Assembly: GCA_958510875.1 (NCBI GenBank)
Contig: OY294068.1
Location: forward strand, 85,599,043 to 85,663,042
Source of the DNA: Endomychus coccineus
Taxonomy: Eukaryota; Arthropoda; Insecta; Coleoptera; Endomychidae
Length of the DNA stretch: 64,000 nt
Direction of reading: 5' to 3'
The translations under genes and the position numbers were made by a program. This document shows positions 56,833-64,000 of the stretch, in pieces (within the stretch, counting starts at the first letter, position 1; each line of letters begins with the position of its first letter). The notes under the pieces are model-generated. The model was not told the DNA's origin. It was given only the letters and a program-made list of their open reading frames with translations, and made no database searches.

Positions 56833-58085
56833 TTACCCGGACATATAATGCGCGATTTAGAATGACGGTCTTACATCAATGTTTATGCTACAAAATACAT
56901 ATATGGAGTTATCGTACCTCATACCCGTTTGAAAAACTTTAACATTTATCTTTATCTGAAATGTATTCTGCCACATTTTAAACGATGCATCGGAAAAGGC
57001 ATCTATTCTTCGTGATTACGTACTTGGAGAATCTCAAGACTAAATTGTTGAATTGTATCACGAAGGTGAAACAATTCATTGCGGGGTTACCGAAACAGAA
57101 GCTCTAAGAAGGAAGGAGTTATATCCGAAGAAAATAACATGGTATTATAAACTTTAAGAGACTAAGAATATCGTATTATGCTGGATAGAAATTTATACAT
57201 AGGTCACATATACATGTACTCCTGTAATTTACTCCAGTTCTGACATAGCATTTATATGGTGAACAACATATATCGTAATCCATTCAATAAGAATCATTTC
57301 TTTTCGGAGTCGAAATACGACGTATATAATTCTGGACTTGATACCGCCGTTTCGAAAATTTAACTGTTTCTAGGTTATCTTTTAATTTCTTGCATGATCT
57401 AATGTAAGCTATTACATTTTAGAACAATGCAAAACGTTTCATAAAAGGAATATCGCGTATCACGTTATTTCAAATGATTTGAAATATCAAACTTTGTGCA
57501 CATCTATATTGAAAACTCTACATCTTAATACGACCGCTGATGAGCCTGCGAGAACGCGTGTTAGGATCCAGCGTTAGCCTGCCTAGTATATAAGGAGGAT
57601 CGGATGCTGCTCGAAGGCACTCCCTTGCTAGGCACCATCCGTTTTTGGAAAACTAATGAATTCACCGAATACTGTTAACCGGTACCGAACATTATAATTA
57701 TTTGCCGAGACTTTCTTGAAAAATGCGAGTTGGTATGAAGCCGATTATTCTCAAAATGTATAAACTGTTCAATTGTTACCTCGAGAAGGTTGATCCGAAG
57801 ACCATTGGTGAATAATATGAATAAGAATCCACTCACTACGAACTGGGTAGTTTACTAAGACTATTCAATAGTTTAAACTTGAACTGATTGCACTCCGAGA
57901 ATTTAGCTAAATTCAATTCCGATGATCGATTGAGAAATCGTATGGTAGATAGTAATTAGTTCCGAACCGAGAATTCACTGTTATATTTGAGGAGGGACTG
58001 TTTGTTGGATTCAATTAATCTATAGAAGTACCTGAAGTAGGATAGTTTTCCGTTTCAAATGGCTGTCGTTTTGTAAAATACAAGA
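56833..58085 (+). repeat. Segmental duplication, flanking block E (right part)
   Basis: This is homologous to 18,845-18,899 plus 20,285-21,480 in block D, without the LINE. Shared sequences include CTACAAAATACATAT at 20,286 and 56,888, and CTCGAAGGCAC at both promoters. The open frame 20,659-20,991 of block D is broken here by indels, so it is unlikely to be a protein-coding gene. Confidence 0.75.
57587..57595 (+). promoter_or_regulatory. Conserved TATA-type promoter motif in block E
   Basis: TATATAAGG with the same downstream CTCGAAGGCAC and TTGCTAGGCACCATCCGT as at 20,985-20,993. No coding region follows in either copy. Confidence 0.4.
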
Positions 58086-58324
58086 CATATAACCGAGTTC
58101 CGCAAGCCTGCGTTAATATCACTCAACTGATATTTATTTTTGTTCCAAAGTAAATGCAGCCCACGAAATTCGAGTAGTCTTGCGTGAACCGATGTCAAAT
58201 GAACCGGATTACCATATGTTTCGAGATGAGATGAAAATATTTAGAAAATCACGAGATACTCGCAATCCCCACGATATTCGTAAACACGTGAATATAGTGT
58301 TGACTGGAAGCCATGCCTTATAAG

Positions 58325-60372
58325 TGGGCAATTCTAAATTGAAGGAAACGGCAGGGGGGGGGGGTCTGCAGTACTTGCCGGGGCAAATTTTTTCCGTTTC
58401 TACATCGTATTTGAACTCGTTTACCGGCATTTAAAGACTAAAATACCTTTTAAAAAGTTTTTTATGAATTTTTCCAATTTTATGGGTTGTTTTCCAACGA
58501 AAATGTCAAAAAACTGTTTTTCACCCCAGAAATCGATATTTTATAATAAATAAACGTTCAACAAGTCACTTCCGATCGGAAATTGGTCTCTGAATTCGGA
58601 AATGGTGTCAGTTTCCTCAAATAACGCATCATTTTTTATCCATTGGCTGATTTTCGGCAAAATACCTTTTTTTTTGACGGCGTCATATCGGTGTGAGCTG
58701 CCATTTGAGAAATTTTTTTTTCGCTAAATCTGCGTGTTTTTACCTTAGCTTTACGATCACATAAGAATTCTCCTCACTGAATAGGTTTTAGAGGTCAAAA
58801 ATTTGAAAAAACTAAAAAAAAGACAAAAAACCGATATTACTGTACAAAAATCTGTCGTCAGGTCGCTGACAAGTCTTTTCTTGGAACGTATGACTTCGGA
58901 ATCGGATTCAGCGGGAAATTTTACGATAAGAAAACAGTGATCCAACAGTTTTTACACTCCAGTATAGCATTAATTTTCCGCCAAAAACCAAGTAAACGTA
59001 ATTTTCTTCCAGTTTTTGACCTTTTTCGACCTCAAAGTTGCAGAACTATGCTATAACATTATTTTTTTAAATATTTTGGTGCTTTGGAAAAGCAGTTTGA
59101 AAAAAAAGCTTTTTCGTAGATGCAAATCTAGAGACTTCGTTTTTTTGTAATGTTTGAAGTTTATTCTTTAAAACTTTAAATCGACTAAAATCGTGATCAA
59201 AATGACTAATTTTGATGTAAAATTTCCCAAGCATTCTGATTCTGACAACTTTTCGATCCCACATGATGACCCAGAGCCACAAAATTACTAAATTACACTA
59301 ATTCACATTCGGTTTCGTTGTTTAACCTCCTAGTTTTGACGCTTTGTTCAATTTTGTGGCTCTGGGTCATTATGTGGGATTGAAAAATTGTCAGAATCAG
59401 AATGCTTGAATAATTTCACATCAAAATCAGTCATTTGATCACGATTTTAGTCGATTTAAAGTTTTGAGAAACAAACTAAAAAAATTACAAAAAAACGAAG
59501 TCTCTAGATTTGCAGCTACGAAAAAGCTTTTTTCAAACTGCTTTTCCAACGTACCAAAATATCTAACAAAATAATGTATTAACATGTTCTCTATCGAGAA
59601 TTGTCCAAGGAATCCAAATATTCTACTTACGATTCTAAATTCTGCAACTTTGCGGTCGAGAAAGGTCAAAAACTGGAAGAAAACTACGTTTACTTGGTTT
59701 TTGGCGGAAAATTAATGGTATACTGGAGTGGAAAAACTGTTGGATGACGTTCGTGAACTGTTTTCGTAAAATTTCCCGCTGAATCCGATTCCGAGGTTAT
59801 ATGTCCCAAAAAAAGACTTGTCAGTGACCTGACGACTGATTTTTGTACAGTAATATCGTTTTTTTGTCGTTTTAGTTTTTTCAATTTTCCGACCTCTAAA
59901 AACCATTTAGTCAGATGAATTCTTATTTGATCGTAAAGCTGAGGTAAAAACAAGCAGATTTCGCTGAAAAAATTTTTTTTTCAAAATGGCTGCTCACACC
60001 GATATGACGCCGTCAAAAAAAAGGTATTTTGCGGAAAATCAGCCGAAGGACAGAAAATGATGGATTATGGAAGGATACTGACACCATTTTTGAATTCAGC
60101 GGCCAATTTTCGATCGGAAATGACTCCTTGGACGTTTATTTACTATAAAATGTCGATTTCTGGGTCAAAAACAGTTTTTTGGCATTTTCGTTGGGAAAAA
60201 AACAAAAAACTGAAAAAATTCATAGAAAACTTTTTGAAGGGTATTTTAATCTCTAAATGCCGAGTTCAAATACGATGTACGATGTAGAAACGGGAAAAAA
60301 TTACCTCGCCAAGATCCGCAGAAGCCCTTATCCGCCCCCCCTTGGCCATCTCCTTTAATTTAGAATTGCCCA
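58325..60372. mobile_element. 2.05-kb foldback element (two ~1-kb inverted arms)
   Basis: The left end TGGGCAATTCTAAATTGAAG and the right end are inverted complements. Complementarity continues through almost the whole element: left arm 58,325-59,286, right arm 59,350-60,372, with a 63-base unpaired centre. Copies B and C show the empty site around CATGCCTTATATGTATATAA. The target duplication is short, 2-3 bases at most. Arms differ by scattered substitutions and small indels. No coding capacity is seen, so it is a non-autonomous foldback element. Confidence 0.9.
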
Positions 60373-62050
60373 TGTATGAATTATTCCTTTGCATATTTGT
60401 ATTTTATCGTACATCTTTAGTTCTAACATATCAAATTTGTATAAATTCAGATGTGAATTTTAATAAATTCTTTCGAAGATTTGAGCCTGTATTATGGTGA
60501 CAAGGATATCGTTCCTCGAGATGAAGAATATCAACAAGGAATGTTGTCAAGCGATTGTCCACGGGAAGATGAGCCGTCGGGAAATGCTCGATCGTTCGAC
60601 GGAGAGGCAGGAGACGCCGCAACGGGATAAACTCCTTACCTGTCACACAAAAATCTGTTCCACATTAACGAACTAGTATATGTTCCGAAGATACATTGAC
60701 TATTGAACTATTGGAAAAGTATCACTAAATTTCAACGCCATTGGTTCCGTTAAATCATATATTAATGATGAAGTGACTGGTTACCGTGAGTTTATGGTAG
60801 TTTGATCCCTAATAGACAGGGTTACCACATTCAATGTACGTTGGATATGCAGCTCAATGAAGGTCAATTTTTGGAGCTAGTGATTATGAGAATGGATTTA
60901 TTTCATCAATGTAAATTTGAAATCGATCTGACAAAAGGAATAAATCAGCCTGTAGTCGAACATCAATAGTTTGATCCAATTATAATAAGTGCTAAGCTGG
61001 AAAATCAAGAGCACAACATATTACCGGAATTTTTGAGAAAAGAATTGAAGCCATTCCAGAATATTGAAGGATAAACCCTCTTGGTCCAACATCACATCAA
61101 ATTGAACGACGAAGTGCCAATTAGGCAGTGATATCGGCCTCAGAATATGGCCAAGCAATGAGTGATGGACGAGAAAAAAATAAAATGTAAAAAGAAAGAG
61201 TTATCAAACCCTCCAATAACCCCTACAGTTCTTTAGTGATCCTGGCTGAAAAGAAAGATGGACAAAATCGGTTTTGTATTGATTTCCGTGAATGCGCAAT
61301 CTGAAAAGGATGCTACCATCCATCATCACGACCCTGAAAAAATTAAAAGAGGCTCGGTTTGTGTCAACGTATTTACGTCAAGGGTACTGGTTACTGGAGA
61401 ATACCCCCTCACTCCGGAGAGGAAACCTATCAAAGTCCTAAAGGTACCAGTTAGAGGATTATATCAATTCAGGGTGAACCACCTATCAACGACTATCAGA
61501 TAAAGTCATAAACTCGAAATGGAACCTTACGCTTACCCTATGAAGATGACATTATTGATATAAGTGAAACGTTAGATTAACATTTAAACCATCTGGAACC
61601 GTTCAACCGGTTGGTGATGGCGAATCTGCAAATAAAACCTGACAAATTCCATTTCTATGAGCCGGAGTTGGAATATTTGGGATATGAAGGGTGAATAAAG
61701 GATAGGAACCGACCTGGAAAAGGTGAATGTCGTATGAAAAAAGAATTCAACGGAAAACTTGCGAGGCATAAGAAAAATTTTGGAATTATCCTCGTGGTAT
61801 CGCAGGTTCATCTTGGCATTTTCAAAGACCGTGGCCCCATTAACGCGCCTGCTGAGAAAGAAAGTGAGTTTTCATTGGTCAGCCGAGCAGACAGAAAGCC
61901 TTCAATACCGTTAAAGAAAAATTCAGTGTCCCAGTTCTGCGTTAATATCACTCAACTGATATTTCATTTTGTTCAAACGTGAATGCAGGCAACGAAATCC
62001 AAGTAGTTTTACGTAAACTGAAGTCCAACTATAGTACCATATATTTTAGA
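60373..62050 (+). pseudogene. Gypsy-type pol relic, block F copy
   Basis: Third homologue of 22,990-24,760 and 32,060-33,700. Landmarks include the RT start KKDGQNRFCIDF at about 61,250-61,285, NLQIKPDKFHFYEPELEYLG (61,623-61,685) and a connection region at 61,790-61,950. It retains a segment at 61,075-61,240 (VQHHIKLNDEVPI-type reading) that B and C lack, so it preserves the fullest version. It is nevertheless broken by many stops. Confidence 0.75.
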
Positions 62051-62067
62051 ATGAGATAGAATGAGAT

Positions 62068-62373
62068 ATAATAATAATAATAACAATAATAGTACATCTT
62101 TATTTTCACAAAATAGTTGTTACAATCCCTATATTAAATTAACAGAATATTACAATAATATAAACAGCTAAATTGGAAATCTTAGATCGAAGTTCAAGCG
62201 GACAGCGATCTATCATTCAAACCCTAAAATAATAAATTCCGGTAATATGTTCGATTTTGGAGAAAACTAGCACGATACTAAGGAACTCTGACATTTCCTT
62301 CTAGAGAGAACTTCGGCGGATCAGTTAAGTTCCATATGCAGGATGACCGATCTACAATTAAAAACCTTCTTTA
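62068..62373 (-). mobile_element. Probable LINE 3'-end fragment with TAT-type tail
   Basis: On the minus strand the segment ends GTGAAAATAAAGATGTACTA followed by (TTAT/TTG)n. This is a polyadenylation-like signal with a simple-repeat tail, as in insect LINEs. It interrupts the homology of block F with C. No coding sequence remains. Confidence 0.4.
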
Positions 62374-62430
62374 GCCGGTATGAAAGGAGTTTCTCGTTTT
62401 TTCCCTATATCAACTTCTAGATGTATTCCA

Positions 62431-64000
62431 AACGGGGTAATACAAACTCGGCACATGTCTCAGGTATATGAAATAAGGATAGTCAAGCTCGGCACAGAGA
62501 TTAAAAGATTCACTTTCAAAATGTTCAAACTCGGCACATGAATAATAATACCTCCCTCTGCTTGCAAGAAATAAACTGATATCATATTGAAACAAAATTT
62601 ATTAATTTGGAATATACATAGTACATATTCAAAATTATATTTACACTACTATTTTAATTAATTGCATAATAATGCGATACTATTTTAACATATTGTAATT
62701 TGGACAACCTACTATTGTTATATTCTATAATTTTAGAATTAACAAAATTATGAGGTTTCTTAGTGGTTATATTTACAAAAATAAATAATGAACGATGCGT
62801 TTGGTACGTGGATGCATTAAAATGGGAATGAAACGATTCGCAAGCATTGGTTGATTTATTGAATGCAGCAGAGGCAGCAGCCCATATATGTGGTGAAAGT
62901 TTCGAATTATGTGTCAAATATTTCTGGAGAAGGTAAACAGAAAACTTTTCAAGTATTTCATCTACTGACTTAACTTCGTAGAGCTCAAAAAAATTAAAAT
63001 CGTCTACGTCCTTTGGTTCCAAAAATAAAAGACCAAAACAATAATGGAGCCACTTTCCAATCTCAGAATTTTTGACTTGGTATTCTTTTGATAAACCTAG
63101 ATTTGAAATTTTTCTGTTCCATGCTTGAGCCAAGTGAAATCGACACCCAGTAATTTTAGCATTTGGATAAAGTCCTAACACTGCATTATGAATAGATATC
63201 TCAAAATCGACTACTATCTCTTCTGGTACAAATTTGATTTCTATATAATCACAATACTCTTTAATTTCTGATATGAAAAACCTATAATGGTAGTTAATAG
63301 CCGTTGAAAAAACCATGTATCTTAAGCATTTGTGAAATATTTTGGGCAGCATGAACCATCCAAATAAATAATTTTTGATTCACATAGAAACTTTGAATTA
63401 CTTTCACAGATAAATATCACTAAATTTTCGGATAAATCATCAACATTTAGGAAGTCTTCATTTCTGTTGGCTTTCGGTTGAAGTTCATTCAAAGCTTCAT
63501 GATCTTCCGATAGTGATTTTGGCAAAGCTGGAAACAATTTTCGAAGTGCAGTGTAAATGTTTCTCCTAGCACATTGTAGATCACTTATTATCAAATTGTA
63601 TAAAGACACATCATTTTTAGCTAGCTCCATTCTAATCATTTTGGAAGGTTTTTCTGTTATATCACTTTCGGCTTTTCTCTTCAAACTATGACTTGAAACT
63701 TGTATTTGCAACACATTTGTCAGTTCTGGTTCATGACTATGATTTACACTCCAGTTTGTTATAACTCGACTTTTTGACTCACCTAAAGTATGAAAAATTG
63801 CTTTACAATTATCTTTGATGCACTCCCACTTAGTTTCTCCGGAAGCTTATCCTATGTTGTGTTCTTTAAACTTATAGTTCTCGTGAACTAAGAGAAGGTT
63901 TACTCTTTGACTGAAAATTTCACTTGAATCCGAAAAATTACTATGATTCATTTCCGCCATTTCTAAACTTTTTCACAATTATGAGTACATAGACCATCAA
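62431..64000 (-). mobile_element. MULE-type DNA transposon, truncated by window edge
   Basis: Homology with block C stops at CCAAAC (62,430). The new sequence GGGGTAATACAAACTCGGCA begins there, and CTCGGCACA recurs at 62,447, 62,491 and 62,527, a likely subterminal repeat of the element. The transposase gene follows on the minus strand. The other terminus lies beyond 64,000, so target duplication cannot be checked. Confidence 0.7.
62654..63960 (-). pseudogene. MULE transposase with FLYWCH-type zinc finger, lightly damaged
   Basis: The start MAEMNHSNFSDSSEIFSQ is at 63,960. A FLYWCH-like finger follows (KWECIKDNCKAIFHTLG, then NWSVNHSHEPE) and carries one in-frame stop at 63,847-63,849. The N-terminal domain continues to 63,322 with ESKIIYLDGSC, which holds the first catalytic Asp. 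A frame change near 63,340 leads into 63,352-62,654: VVDFEISIHNAV (second Asp), GCRFHLAQAWN (conserved C-x2-H signature) and NACESFHSHFNAS (catalytic Glu). All three DDE residues are still present. One stop and one frameshift, with a probable short deletion, make this a recently inactivated gene. Confidence 0.8.

Larger units (their letters stand above)
58102..62430 (+). repeat. Start of a fourth repeat unit (block F)
   Basis: After block E ends near 58,090, sequence homologous to the left part of C (TTAATGCAG / AGTCATGCC landmarks) begins. It is split by the foldback element and continues as the gypsy relic to about 62,050. Homology to C around 33,290-33,345 follows at 62,374-62,430. It is then interrupted by the MULE. 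Its OBP gene, if present, would lie right of the window. Confidence 0.7.

Noticed and set aside
58441..60290. Several 60-87-codon frames in the 58.3-60.4 kb region
   Set aside because: All fall in the arms of the foldback element, pair up as inverted copies and have no recognisable domains.

Overview
This window is AT-rich, gene-poor DNA from an insect nuclear genome. The organism is most likely a beetle: the only host-type genes are three tandem copies of a two-exon odorant-binding protein (OBP) gene with the four-cysteine 'Minus-C' pattern, which is especially expanded in Coleoptera although other orders have it. Everything else recognisable is transposon-derived (Ty3/gypsy, several non-LTR lineages, hAT, MULE, Helitron, foldback elements) or tandem repeat. 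I saw no bacterial or organellar genes, no rRNA and no intact tRNA.

Layout. 1-3,602: degraded gypsy-type retrotransposon on the minus strand, running off the left edge. 3,735-3,880: scrap of a non-LTR reverse transcriptase. 4,850-7,304: decayed hAT transposase on the minus strand. 7,390-10,120: no recognised gene. 10,208-21,500: first segmental-duplication unit, made of an OBP block (copy A, frameshifted) followed by a 6-kb flanking block D that carries a LINE insertion. 22,960-28,500: second OBP block (copy B, intact), preceded by a gypsy pol relic and cut at its 3' side by a Helitron (28,502-29,722). 30,280-30,850: 55-bp minisatellite made of two alternating hairpins. 30,980-31,940: gypsy integrase relic. 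31,945-38,330: third OBP block (copy C, intact). 38,447-41,330: two LINEs, one with a hammerhead-ribozyme-like motif in its 3' region. 42,690-58,085: flanking block E, homologous to D, split by an R1-like LINE and by a 10.1-kb element with perfect 38-bp terminal inverted repeats. That element holds about 40 copies of a 196-bp satellite between the two ends of a broken transposon gene. 58,102-62,430: start of a fourth repeat unit (gypsy relic) interrupted by a 2.05-kb foldback element. 62,431-64,000: MULE transposase gene running off the right edge.

How the parts fit. The duplicated unit reads [gypsy pol relic - LINE C-terminal relic - OBP gene - D/E flanking block] and repeats about every 10-13 kb. 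The OBP family therefore grew here by tandem segmental duplication that carried old transposon relics along. Later insertions can be dated relative to the duplication because the sister copies show the empty site. Copies B and C keep a TATA box, signal-peptide exon, splice sites and the OBP domain in frame. Copy A has a net 5-nt deletion before the first conserved cysteine.

Limits. All homology calls are from motif recognition by eye, with no database search. Segment edges are approximate unless flanked by a recognisable target-site duplication or terminal repeat.
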